Source: Schumannella soli (GTDB lineage Bacteria > Actinomycetota > Actinomycetes > Actinomycetales > Microbacteriaceae). From it: 64,000 nt of DNA. The notes under the pieces are model-generated. The model did no database searches. It saw nothing but the letters and a program-made list of their open reading frames with translations, and was not told the DNA's origin. The stretch spans positions 636,727 through 700,726 of the forward strand of contig NZ_VHQG01000002.1 in NCBI RefSeq assembly GCF_006517435.1. The letters are read 5' to 3'. The position numbers were made by a program, and so were the translations under genes. Below, in pieces: positions 28,658-36,769 of this stretch; positions within the stretch are counted from its first letter, which is position 1, and each line of letters opens with the position of its first letter.

Positions 28658-28765
28658 ATGGACGACCCTCCATCTTCGCCCAGCCCCTCCTCCCACCATC
28701 CCGGCGCGCGCTCGAGCGCGCACCCTCGTCGTGCCGCGTCCGCTCCGGGCGGTGATCGCGCGTGA
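28658..28765 (+). CDS. Proline-rich leader peptide of the CNNM operon
   Basis: A 35-codon ORF starting ATG 28658. It begins MDDPPSSPSPSSHHPG and has seven prolines, two Asp directly after Met and a His-His-Pro. Its TGA stop overlaps the GTG start of the CNNM gene (GTGA at 28762-28765), so downstream translation should be coupled to it. A perfect 16-bp palindrome at 28706-28721 (core GCGCGC-TCGA-GCGCGC) lies within it and would fold as an RNA hairpin. No homology is recognised; a regulatory role is inferred from placement, a -10 box directly upstream and composition. Confidence 0.55.
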   Translation: MDDPPSSPSPSSHHPGARSSAHPRRAASAPGGDRA

Positions 28766-30156
28766 CCTACGAGTGGATCCTCCTGATCGTCGGCGTGCTG
28801 CTGACCATCGGCACCGGCTTCTTCGTGGCGAGCGAGTTCTCGCTCGTCAACCTCGACCGCGCCGACCTCGAGCAGCGCCGCGACAAGGGCGAGGGGATGC
28901 TGAACCCGGTCATCGGGGCGCTCAAGGTCACCTCGACCCACCTCTCGAGCGCGCAGCTCGGCATCACGCTGACCACGCTGCTGACCGGCTTCACCCTCGA
29001 GCCGGCGTTCAGCCACTACCTCGAACCCGTCATCACCGCGATCGGCCTGCCGGAGCCGGCGGTCGCGCCGATCGCGACGGTCGTGGCGATCATCGTGGCG
29101 ACGCTGCTCTCGATGATCCTCGGCGAGCTCGTGCCGAAGAACTTCGCCATCGCCGTGCCGCGCGCGACGGCCAAGATCGTGATCCCCTTCCAGGTGGGCT
29201 TCACGCTCGTCTTCAAGCCCTTCGTGGCGCTGCTCAACAACACGGCGAACGCGATCCTGCGCGGCATCGGCATCGAGCCGAAGGAGGAGCTGAGCTCCGC
29301 CCGCACCGCCGAGGAGCTGCGCAGCCTGCTGCGCCGCAGCGCCTCGGAGGGGGCGCTCGATCGCGAGACGGCGACGCTGCTGTCGCGCACCCTCGCCTTC
29401 TCCGAGCACTCGGCGTCCGACGCTATGACGCCGCGTCCGCGCGTCGCGAGCATCGACCGCACGCAGTCGGCGCAGGACGTCATCCGGCTCGCCCGCCGCA
29501 CCGGCTACTCGCGCTTCCCGGTCATCGACGATGACATCGACGACGTCGTCGGCGTCGTGCACCTCAAGCAGGCCGTGAGCGTGCCGCGCGACCGGCGCGA
29601 GCAGGTGCCGGTGTCGGCGCTGCAGACCGAGGCCCTGCGCGTTCCCGAGACGATGGGTCTCGACTCGCTGCTCGGCGAGCTGCGGGGTCGCGGCTACCAG
29701 ATGGCCGTCGTCATGGACGAATACGGGGGCACCGCGGGCGTCGTCACGCTCGAGGATCTGGTCGAGGAACTCGTCGGCGAGGTGTCGGACGAGCACGACC
29801 GCTCGCGCGCCGACGTGGTGCGCAGTCGCGGCTGGCTGACCTTCCCGGGCGCCCTGCGCCCCGACGAGCTGCAGGAGCGCGCCAGCGTGACCGTGCCCGA
29901 GGACGGCCCGTACGAGACCGTCGCCGGCTGGATCATGAGCGAGCTCGGCCGCCTGGCGCAGGTCGGCGACACGGTCGAGGTCGAGGCCGGCGTCTTCCGC
30001 GTCGAGCGGATGGACGGCCGGCGCATCGACCGGGTGCGCTTCACCCCGCGGGTGGATGAGGAGTCCGCCCCGGAGACGACCGGCACCACGGGCGGCACCG
30101 AGGGCGCAGGTCCGGCCGGCGCCGCGGGGTCGACTCCGAAGGGAGGCCGCGCATGA
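28762..30156 (+). CDS. CNNM/CorC-family membrane protein (DUF21-CBS-CorC), possible Mg2+ transporter
   Basis: A 464-residue protein with a DUF21/CNNM membrane domain (residues 1-185; hydrophobic segments near 4-24, 60-80, 95-120, 130-150), then a CBS pair (about 205-330, DVVGVVHLKQAVS and AVVMDEYGGTAGVVTLEDLVEELVGEV) and a CorC_HlyC domain (about 345-435). Bacterial members such as MpfA and the CNNM homologue of Thermus are Mg2+ (or Na+/Mg2+ exchange) transporters, although many are labelled hemolysin C. Start is GTG 28762, overlapped by the leader peptide stop. It overlaps the next paralogue by ATGA. Confidence 0.88.
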   Translation: MTYEWILLIVGVLLTIGTGFFVASEFSLVNLDRADLEQRRDKGEGMLNPVIGALKVTSTHLSSAQLGITLTTLLTGFTLEPAFSHYLEPVITAIGLPEPAVAPIATVVAIIVATLLSMILGELVPKNFAIAVPRATAKIVIPFQVGFTLVFKPFVALLNNTANAILRGIGIEPKEELSSARTAEELRSLLRRSASEGALDRETATLLSRTLAFSEHSASDAMTPRPRVASIDRTQSAQDVIRLARRTGYSRFPVIDDDIDDVVGVVHLKQAVSVPRDRREQVPVSALQTEALRVPETMGLDSLLGELRGRGYQMAVVMDEYGGTAGVVTLEDLVEELVGEVSDEHDRSRADVVRSRGWLTFPGALRPDELQERASVTVPEDGPYETVAGWIMSELGRLAQVGDTVEVEAGVFRVERMDGRRIDRVRFTPRVDEESAPETTGTTGGTEGAGPAGAAGSTPKGGRA

Positions 30157-31190
30157 GCGACGTCCTGGGCATCGTGTGGCTGGCCATCCTGCTGCTCGTC
30201 AACGCCTTCTTCGTCGGCGCCGAGTTCGCCGTCATCTCCGCGCGCCGCTCCCAGATCGAGCCGCGCGCCGAGGCCGGCTCGCGCTCCGCCCGCACCGCGC
30301 TGTGGGCCATGGAGCACGCGACGCAGATGCTCGCGACGAGCCAGCTCGGCATCACCGTGTGCTCGCTGCTGATCCTCAACGTCTCCGAGCCCGCCATCCA
30401 CCACCTGCTCGAGGTCCCGCTGGGGCTCACCCCGCTGCCCGAGGGCGTGATCACGACGGTCGCGTTCATCATCACGCTGACCGTGGTCTCGTTCCTGCAC
30501 GTGGTCTTCGGCGAGATGGTGCCGAAGAACCTCTCCTTCTCGGTGCCCGACCGTGCCGTGCTGCTGCTCGCGCCGCCGCTGGTGTTCGTGTCGACCGTGT
30601 TCCGGCCGATCATCTGGCTGCTCAACGAGACGGCGAACGGCGTGCTGCGGCTGTTCCGCATCGAGCCCAAGAACGAGGCGGCGAGCGCCTTCACAGTGGA
30701 TGAGGTGGCGACGATCGTCGCGACCTCCACCCGCGAGGGCCTGCTCAGCGACACCACCGGCGCGCTCAGCAACGCTTTCGAGTTCACGGAGAAGACCGTG
30801 CGCGACATCGCGGTGCAGATGCCGCAGCTCGTGACCCTGCCCGAGGACGCCTCGCCGGCGGATGTCGAGCGGGCCGTCGCGCAGCACGGCTTCAGCCGCT
30901 ACGTGCTCGTCGACGAGGCGGGCGAGCCGACCGGCTATGTGCACCTCAAGGACGTCATCGACGTCGACGACGACGAATCGGAGGAGCCGGTGCCGCCGAA
31001 GCGCATCCGCCAGCTCGTCTCCGTCTACCGCGATGCGGAGCTCGAGGATGCGCTGACGATCATGCGCCGCTCGGGCCTGCACGTGGCGCGCGCCTTCGAC
31101 GAGGAGGGCGCCACCCGCGGCGTCGTGTTCCTCGAGGACATCATCGAGGAGCTCGTCGGCGAGGTGCAGGACGCGACGCGGAGGCGCTAG
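30153..31190 (+). CDS. CNNM-family membrane protein lacking the CorC domain
   Basis: A 345-residue paralogue of the preceding gene with DUF21 (1-185, including SQLGITVCSLLILNVSEPAI and FGEMVPKNLSFSVP) and a CBS pair (about 210-335) ending GVVFLEDIIEELVGEVQ. It stops within ten residues of the CBS pair, so the C-terminal CorC_HlyC domain of its partner is missing. Overlap with the upstream gene by ATGA suggests equal production and a hetero-oligomer is possible. The last codons are part of a 24-bp direct repeat. Confidence 0.87.
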   Translation: MSDVLGIVWLAILLLVNAFFVGAEFAVISARRSQIEPRAEAGSRSARTALWAMEHATQMLATSQLGITVCSLLILNVSEPAIHHLLEVPLGLTPLPEGVITTVAFIITLTVVSFLHVVFGEMVPKNLSFSVPDRAVLLLAPPLVFVSTVFRPIIWLLNETANGVLRLFRIEPKNEAASAFTVDEVATIVATSTREGLLSDTTGALSNAFEFTEKTVRDIAVQMPQLVTLPEDASPADVERAVAQHGFSRYVLVDEAGEPTGYVHLKDVIDVDDDESEEPVPPKRIRQLVSVYRDAELEDALTIMRRSGLHVARAFDEEGATRGVVFLEDIIEELVGEVQDATRRR

Positions 31191-31240
31191 CCGGAGCGGC
31201 GCGGCTTCGCGGGTCTGACGCGACGCGGAGGCGCTAGCCG
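31170..31240. repeat. 24-bp perfect direct repeat at the CNNM gene end
   Basis: Copies at 31170-31193 and 31217-31240 are identical (both start GACGCGACGCGGAGGCGCTA) and are offset by 47 bases. The first copy encodes the last residues of the CNNM protein and its stop; the second lies between the stop and the terminator. It looks like a partial tandem duplication of the gene end. Confidence 0.85.
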
Positions 31241-31252
31241 ATCGACGCCGAG

Positions 31253-31284
31253 GGGCCCCTCTCGCGGAAGCGAGCGGGGCCCTT
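31253..31284. terminator. Bidirectional terminator hairpin
   Basis: Arms GGGCCCCTCTCGC (31253-31265) and GCGAGCGGGGCCC (31270-31282) pair over 13 bp with one mismatch around a GGAA loop and are followed by TT. It sits between convergent CNNM and Old Yellow Enzyme genes and can serve both. Confidence 0.8.
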
Positions 31285-31303
31285 CGCGGTGGTCAGCGCG
31301 CGC

Positions 31304-32389
31304 TCACCACGCGTGCGAGGTCTTCGCGCGCACGTACTGCGGCGGCCAGGGCGCGAGGTCGATGCCGAGCTCGTGGGCGGCGCGCAGCGGCCAGTGCGGG
31401 TCGCGGAGAGTCGCGCGGCCGAGCAGCACGGCGTCGGCGCGGCCCGATTCGACGACCTCGGCGGCCTCGCGCGGGGTGACGATCAGCCCGACCGCGGCGG
31501 TGGGGGCGCCCGCCTCGGCGACCTGCTCGGCGAGGCCGACCTGGTAGAGCGACCCGACCGGGATGCTGACCCCGCCGACGAGTCCGCCGCTCGAGATGTC
31601 GAAGAGATCGGCGCCGTCGTCGTGCACCCAGCGGGCGACCTCGACGGTCTGCTGCGCATCCCAGCCGCCGTCGGCCCAGTCGGTGGCGGAGAAGCGCACC
31701 AGCACGGGCACATCGTCACCCACCTCGGCGCGCACGGCGCGCACGATCTCGCGCAGCAGGCGAGCCCGGTTCTCGAGCGAGCCGCCGTAGGCGTCGTCGC
31801 GGTGGTTCGCGAGCGGCGAGAGGAACTGGTGCACCAGGTAGCCGTGCGCCGCGTGGATCTCGATCAGGTCGAAGCCCGCGTCGATCGCGCGGCGCGCCGC
31901 CGCCCGGAAGGCCTCGACCACGCCGGCGATCTCGTCGAGCTCGAGGGCGCGCGGTGCGGCGTAGCCGTCGAAGGCGACGGCCGAGGGGGCGACGGTGGTC
32001 CAGCCGCCCTGCTCGACGGGGACCGTGCCGCGTCCGTCGATGCCCCACTCGGGGAACACCGAGGCCTTCCGACCGGCGTGGGCGAGCTGGATGCCGCTGA
32101 CGGCGCCCTGCGACCGCACGAAGTCGGTCACCCGACGCCACGCGGCGACCTGCTCCTCGTTCCAGATGCCCGTGTCGCGCGCCGAGATCCGCCCCTGCGG
32201 CACGACGGCCGAGGCCTCGGCGATCACGAGCCCGGCCCCGCCGCGCGCGAGGGAGCCCAGGTGCACGAGGTGCCAGTCGGTCGGCACGCCGTCTTCGGCG
32301 ACGACGCTGTACTGGCACATCGGCGGGACCCAGACGCGGTTGCGGATCTCGAGCGAGCGCAGGTGGATCGGGTCGAAGAGCGTGGGCAT
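31304..32389 (-). CDS. NADH:flavin oxidoreductase, Old Yellow Enzyme (YqjM-like)
   Basis: A 361-residue FMN-dependent ene-reductase barrel. The Cys in VPPMCQYS (Cys25) is the redox-tuning residue of the thermophilic-like/YqjM subclass, and HAAHGYLVHQFLSP supplies the paired substrate-binding histidines; NHRDDAYGGSLENRAR is also typical. It would reduce activated alkenes using NADPH. An AGGAGA ribosome binding site lies 6 bases before the ATG, so it is probably read together with the HAD gene upstream (75 bp gap). Confidence 0.92.
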   Translation of the reverse strand: MPTLFDPIHLRSLEIRNRVWVPPMCQYSVVAEDGVPTDWHLVHLGSLARGGAGLVIAEASAVVPQGRISARDTGIWNEEQVAAWRRVTDFVRSQGAVSGIQLAHAGRKASVFPEWGIDGRGTVPVEQGGWTTVAPSAVAFDGYAAPRALELDEIAGVVEAFRAAARRAIDAGFDLIEIHAAHGYLVHQFLSPLANHRDDAYGGSLENRARLLREIVRAVRAEVGDDVPVLVRFSATDWADGGWDAQQTVEVARWVHDDGADLFDISSGGLVGGVSIPVGSLYQVGLAEQVAEAGAPTAAVGLIVTPREAAEVVESGRADAVLLGRATLRDPHWPLRAAHELGIDLAPWPPQYVRAKTSHAW

Positions 32390-32464
32390 GGATTCTCCTG
32401 GATGTCGGGGTCAGGACGACGGTGGTCGCGGGGCGCAGCGAGCCGCGCCGGCGCAGCGGGCGGG

Positions 32465-33076
32465 TCAGGTGAGCGCGAGCAGGAACGCGCGCAGGGAATC
32501 CGGGGTCGTGAACAGATGACCCGTGCCGCCGACCGCCTCGACGCCGGCGACGTTCTCGGCGCGGTCGTCGATCAGCACGAGCCGGTCGGTCGAGACGCCG
32601 AGCTCCGCGGCGACGAGGCGGAAGAGTCGCGCGTCGGGCTTGAGCAGCTCGTGCTCGGCGCTGACGAAAACGCGCTCGAGGCGCGAGCCGAGCGGAGAAC
32701 CGCGATAGGGCGAGGCGAAGTCGTGCCCGGCGTTCGACAGCAGCGCGACCCGGGTGCCGCCCTGCAGCAGCTCGTCGACGAGCCGCACCGTGCCCGGCTC
32801 GACGGTCAGCCAGCCGCGCAGATCGGCCGACCAGAGCGCGTGGCGGGTCGCCAGGTCGAAGTCGCGGCCGACGCTCGCGCCGATGCGCGTCCAGAACTCG
32901 TCGACCGTGATCGCGCCCTGATCGAGCGGATGCCGCAGCCGCTGGTACTCGGGCCAGATCTCGGCGCTGCCGTTCGCGATCCGCTCGATGGCCCGGCGGT
33001 CGTCGTCGCTCGGCTCGAGCGAGATCACCCGACCGTAGTCGACGAGGATCACGCGGTCGGGGATCGAGATCGCCAT
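32465..33076 (-). CDS. HAD-family hydrolase
   Basis: A 203-residue haloacid dehalogenase-like hydrolase. Motif I is VDYGRVI (Asp nucleophile; the usual second Asp is Gly, as in the DxG subgroup), motif II is in ALLSNAGHD, motif III Lys in LLKPDARLF and motif IV LIDDRAENV. A helical cap lies between. Substrate unknown. TAGCGT at 33083-33088 ends 6 bases before the ATG; the gene is divergent from nnrD with only 50 bp between start codons. Confidence 0.85.
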   Translation of the reverse strand: MAISIPDRVILVDYGRVISLEPSDDDRRAIERIANGSAEIWPEYQRLRHPLDQGAITVDEFWTRIGASVGRDFDLATRHALWSADLRGWLTVEPGTVRLVDELLQGGTRVALLSNAGHDFASPYRGSPLGSRLERVFVSAEHELLKPDARLFRLVAAELGVSTDRLVLIDDRAENVAGVEAVGGTGHLFTTPDSLRAFLLALT

Positions 33077-33126
33077 GTCGTCACGCTACGGGGTCGACGC
33101 TCACCGCGGCTGGCTAGGGTGACCAC

Positions 33127-33945
33127 GTGGATGTCCTGCACCAGCCCGCCGACGCCGCCCGCTGGATCGCGGTGCCCGGCGCCGCCGACGACAAGTACTC
33201 GCGCGGCGTGCTCGGCATCGTGACCGGCTCGACCCGCTACCCGGGCGCCGCCGTGCTCGGCGTCGAGGCGGCGATGCGCACGGGCGTCGGCATGATCCGC
33301 TACCTCGGTCCGGGGCGCGCCACCCGGCTCGTGCTGCAGCGCCGCCCCGAGGCGGTCACCGCGCCCGGCCGAGTGCAGGCGTGGCTGATCGGCTCGGGTC
33401 AGGATGCGTCCGACGTCGATCCGCAGCGCGAGGACCGCATCGCCCCCGCCCTCGCCTCGCCGGTGCCGACCGTGCTCGATGGCGGCGGCTTCGAGCTGCG
33501 CTCGCGGATCTCGGCGCCCGCGGTGCTGACGCCGCACGCGGGTGAGCTCGCGCGGCTCGTCGGCTCGACGCGCGCCGAGGTGGAGGCCGATCCGCGGGAG
33601 GCCGCCGTGGCCGCGGCTCGCGGGCTGAATGCGGTGGTGCTGCTCAAGGGCCACAGCACCTACGCCGCCGACCCGCACGGCCGGGTGCTCGTCGCGCGCT
33701 CGGCGCCCACCTGGACGGCCACCGCCGGCGCAGGCGACGCCCTCGCGGGCATCCTCGGGGCCCTCGTCGCCACCCACGCCGACGAGATCGCGGCCGACCC
33801 CGGCGTGCTCGTCGATCTCGCCGCCACCGCGGCCGTGCTGCACGGGCTCGCGGCGGCGCGCGCCTCGCACGGCGGCCCGCTGACGATCCTCGATCTCGCC
33901 GCGGAGCTCCCGGGCGCGATCGCGGCCCTGGTCGCGACGCGCTGA
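33127..33945 (+). CDS. nnrD: ADP-dependent NAD(P)H-hydrate dehydratase
   Basis: A 272-residue ribokinase-fold repair enzyme that dehydrates damaged S-NAD(P)HX at the expense of ADP. Motifs KYSRGVLGIVTGSTRYPGAA near the N-terminus, TPHAGELARL in the middle and AGAGDALAGILGAL near the C-terminus match the NnrD/CARKD family. The epimerase NnrE domain fused in many bacteria is absent here. GTG start with TAGGGT at 33115-33120 ending 6 bases upstream. Confidence 0.9.
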   Translation: MDVLHQPADAARWIAVPGAADDKYSRGVLGIVTGSTRYPGAAVLGVEAAMRTGVGMIRYLGPGRATRLVLQRRPEAVTAPGRVQAWLIGSGQDASDVDPQREDRIAPALASPVPTVLDGGGFELRSRISAPAVLTPHAGELARLVGSTRAEVEADPREAAVAAARGLNAVVLLKGHSTYAADPHGRVLVARSAPTWTATAGAGDALAGILGALVATHADEIAADPGVLVDLAATAAVLHGLAAARASHGGPLTILDLAAELPGAIAALVATR

Positions 33946-33992
33946 GCGCTCCCGCGGCGAGTGCCTCAGGATGGCCCGCCTAGGCTGAGCGG

Positions 33993-35342
33993 GTGACGTC
34001 GACCGCCGAAGCCCCCGTGTCGACGCTGCGCCGGCTGGCCGCGCATCCGCTGCCGCTCTGGATCGTCTTCGTGCTCGTGCACCTCGTCGTCGGCGCGTTC
34101 GCGCTCGGCGGTGCGAAGACCGGGTATCCGCTGGGCGACGTCGAGTGGGTCTACACGCTGTGGACCCGCGAGGGACTCGGCGGCGCCGGCTGGGTCGGCA
34201 TCGACAAGCCCTTCGTCTACCCGCTGCTCGCGCTCGTGCCGATGCTGATCGCCCGCGTCGCGGGGGAGCAGAACTATGCGGCCGGGTGGCTGAGTCTGAT
34301 CATGCTGCTCAACGCGGGAGCCTTCGCGATGCTGCTCGGCACCGGCACCGGCACCGGCACCGGCACCGGCACCGGCCGCGACCGGGTCCGCGCCGTCGCC
34401 GGATGGTGGTGGCTCGCGTTCCTGCTCGCGCTCGGCCCGATCGCCCTCGGCCGCATCGACTCGGTCACGGTGCCGCTGTCGCTCGCCGGTCTGCTGCTGC
34501 TCGCCGCGCATCCCCGGGTCGCCATCGTCGTGCTCACGCTCGCCGCATGGATGAAGGTGTGGCCCGCCGCGCTCGTCGGCGCGATCCTCGTCGCCGCCCC
34601 GCGGCGCCTTCGCACGATCGGGTATGCCGCGGGCACCTCGCTCGTGATCATCCTGATCGCCCTGATCCTCGGCTCCGGCGCGAACGTGCTGAGCTTCATC
34701 ACCGAGCAGGGCGATCGCGGCCTGCAGGTCGAGGCGCCGGTCAGCACGTTCTGGATGTGGGATGCCGCCGCGCACCGCCCCGGCGGCTCGAGCCTCTACT
34801 ACGACAACGACCTGCTGACCTACCAGCTGCGCGGGCCCGGGGTCGAGGTGGCGAGCGCCGTGATGACGCCGCTGCTCGTCGTGGTGGTGCTCGTCGTGCT
34901 CGCGGTCGCCGTGCTGGCGCTCCGCCGCGGCGCGACGACCGAGGCGGTGCTGCCGCCGCTCGCGCTCGCGGTGGTGATGGCGCTCATCTGCTTCCAGAAG
35001 GTCGGCTCGCCGCAGTTCGTCAGCTGGATCGCGGTGCCCGTCGCCTTCGGCCTCGTGGCGCGGGCCGCCGGCGGGCCGTCGTTCCGCGTGCCCGCGTTCG
35101 TGGCGCTCGCGATCGCGGGCCTCACGCAGGGCTTCTACCCCTACCTCTACGGCTGGTTCCTGGCGCTCGACCCGGCCCTGCTGCTCGTCTTCACGCTGCG
35201 CAACCTCCTCGACGTCGTCCTGCTCGGATGGGCCGTCGTGGCGCTGCTGCGGGCGCATCGCCGTTCGGCGCCCGCCCTGATGGGCTCGCCGGCCGGCGCC
35301 GATGCACTGGGGGCCGCGCCGACCTTCGGGTCACCGCGCTGA
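33993..35342 (+). CDS. Glycosyltransferase-87-like polytopic membrane protein
   Basis: A 449-residue integral membrane protein with 9-10 hydrophobic segments; GYPLGDVEWVYTLWTREG after helix 1 has the acidic loop typical of polyprenol-phosphate-sugar-dependent mannosyltransferases (GT-C fold, DUF2029/GT87), and IALGRIDSVTVPLSLAG and AAWMKVWPAALVGAIL are typical of that group. It probably adds mannose to cell-envelope glycolipids, but donor and acceptor are not known. A (GGCACC)6 tract gives a (Gly-Thr)6 segment at about residues 116-128. GTG start with TAGGCT at 33981-33986. Confidence 0.8.
   Translation: MTSTAEAPVSTLRRLAAHPLPLWIVFVLVHLVVGAFALGGAKTGYPLGDVEWVYTLWTREGLGGAGWVGIDKPFVYPLLALVPMLIARVAGEQNYAAGWLSLIMLLNAGAFAMLLGTGTGTGTGTGTGRDRVRAVAGWWWLAFLLALGPIALGRIDSVTVPLSLAGLLLLAAHPRVAIVVLTLAAWMKVWPAALVGAILVAAPRRLRTIGYAAGTSLVIILIALILGSGANVLSFITEQGDRGLQVEAPVSTFWMWDAAAHRPGGSSLYYDNDLLTYQLRGPGVEVASAVMTPLLVVVVLVVLAVAVLALRRGATTEAVLPPLALAVVMALICFQKVGSPQFVSWIAVPVAFGLVARAAGGPSFRVPAFVALAIAGLTQGFYPYLYGWFLALDPALLLVFTLRNLLDVVLLGWAVVALLRAHRRSAPALMGSPAGADALGAAPTFGSPR
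34338..34376 (+). repeat. Hexanucleotide tandem repeat (GGCACC)6
   Basis: Six perfect GGCACC units run from 34338 to 34373, followed by GGC. The unit is two codons, so gain or loss of units changes the length of a Gly-Thr linker without breaking the frame. Confidence 0.95.
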
Positions 35343-35428
35343 CTGCGGGGCGCCCGCGCCACTAGACTCGTCCAGCTCGACGGCGAGCCGTCATCCACCA
35401 CCGTCTCGTCCCGAATCGCAGGTCCTCG

Positions 35429-36667
35429 TTGCCCGGTCTGTCGCCCGCCCGCGTCCGTCTCGCTCTCCTCGCCCTCGCTCTCGGCGGCTTCGCCATCGGC
35501 GCGACCGAGTTCGTCGCCATGGGCGTGCTGCCCGAGATCGCGGCCGAGGTGCTGCCGGCGCTCAACCGCAGCCAGCCCGAGGAGGCGATCGCCCGCGCCG
35601 GCATCGTGATCTCGGCCTACGCGCTCGGCGTGGTCGTCGGCGCTCCCACGATCGCGGCCCTCGCCGCGAAGCTGCCGCGACGCGGACTGCTGCTCGGACT
35701 CGCGATCGCGTTCACGGTGGGGACCGTGCTCTCGGCCGCGGCGCCGACCTTCGAGACCCTGATCGCCGCGCGATTCCTGGCCGGGCTGCCGCACGGCGCC
35801 TACTTCGGCATCGCCTCGCTCGTCGCCGGTCAGCTGATGGGGCCTGGCAAGCGCGGCCGCGGCGTCGCCTTCGTGCTGAGCGGTCTCACGATCGCGAACG
35901 TCGTCGGCGTGCCCGCGATCACCTTCCTCGGCCAGCAGTTCGGCTGGCGGGTCTCGTACATCGTGGTGGCGGCCATCTTCGCGCTCACGGCCGTCGCCAT
36001 CGCCGTGCTGGTGCCGGGCTCGCCCGGCGATCCGACGGCGACGCTGCGCCGCGAGCTCAAGGTCTTCACCCGCAGCCAGATCTGGCTGACGCTCGCGGCC
36101 GGTGCGATCGGCTTCGGCGGCTTCTTCGCCGTCTACAGCTATGTGACCAAGCTGACCACCGAGGTCACCGGGCTCGGCGCCGGCTTCGTGCCCTTCGCGC
36201 TCGCGACCCTCGGCATCGGCATGACGATCGGCAACGTGGCGGGCGGTCGTCTCGCCGATCACGGCGCCATGCGCGCGGTGCTGATCCTGCTGCCGTCGCT
36301 CGCCGTCGCCTGCGTGCTCGTCGCGCTGCTGTCGCTGTGGCCCGTCGGGCTGTTCGTCAGTCTGCTGCTCGTCGGCTTCGTCTGCGGTGGCGCCGGTCCG
36401 GCGGTGCAGACGCGCCTCATGGACGTGGCCGGCGAGGCGCAGACGCTCGCCGCCGCGCTCAACCACTCGGCGCTCAACATCGGCAACAGCATGGGCGCGG
36501 CACTGGGCGGCGCGGCGATCGCCGCGGGCCTGGGCTACACCTCGCCGGCCTGGGTCGGCGCGATCGTCGCCGCCCTCGGCCTGCTCTTCGCGCTCATCAG
36601 CTTCGCGCTGGAGCGGGCGCGCCCCGACACCATGACGCCGATCGCCGGGCTGAACCTGGCGGAGTAA
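35429..36667 (+). CDS. MFS transporter, Cmx/AraJ-like
   Basis: A 412-residue 12-helix major facilitator with the drug-efflux style N-terminus FAIGATEFVAMGVLPEIA and the pattern GAPTIAALAAKLPRRGLL (motif A position), typical of AraJ, Cmx chloramphenicol exporters and sugar efflux proteins. Start is TTG 35429, the only start matching the family N-terminus; TAGACT at 35364-35369 would give a leader of about 53 bases. Substrate unknown. It ends before a strong shared terminator. Confidence 0.87.
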   Translation: MPGLSPARVRLALLALALGGFAIGATEFVAMGVLPEIAAEVLPALNRSQPEEAIARAGIVISAYALGVVVGAPTIAALAAKLPRRGLLLGLAIAFTVGTVLSAAAPTFETLIAARFLAGLPHGAYFGIASLVAGQLMGPGKRGRGVAFVLSGLTIANVVGVPAITFLGQQFGWRVSYIVVAAIFALTAVAIAVLVPGSPGDPTATLRRELKVFTRSQIWLTLAAGAIGFGGFFAVYSYVTKLTTEVTGLGAGFVPFALATLGIGMTIGNVAGGRLADHGAMRAVLILLPSLAVACVLVALLSLWPVGLFVSLLLVGFVCGGAGPAVQTRLMDVAGEAQTLAAALNHSALNIGNSMGAALGGAAIAAGLGYTSPAWVGAIVAALGLLFALISFALERARPDTMTPIAGLNLAE

Positions 36668-36716
36668 GCGCCGTATCCGACCGGCCACGCCCGAACGCGC
36701 CGGGCCCCGTACGAAC

Positions 36717-36751
36717 GGAGCCCCGGACGACTCTCGGTCGTCCGGGGCTCC
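36717..36751. terminator. Strong bidirectional terminator
   Basis: A perfect 15-bp stem, GGAGCCCCGGACGAC (36717-36731) and GTCGTCCGGGGCTCC (36737-36751), has a TCTCG loop. A second pair of arms, CCCGAACGC (36690-36698) and GCGTTCGGG (36756-36764), encloses it. It separates the convergent MFS and response-regulator genes. Confidence 0.88.
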
Positions 36752-36769
36752 GGTGCGTTCGGGTGCTGC

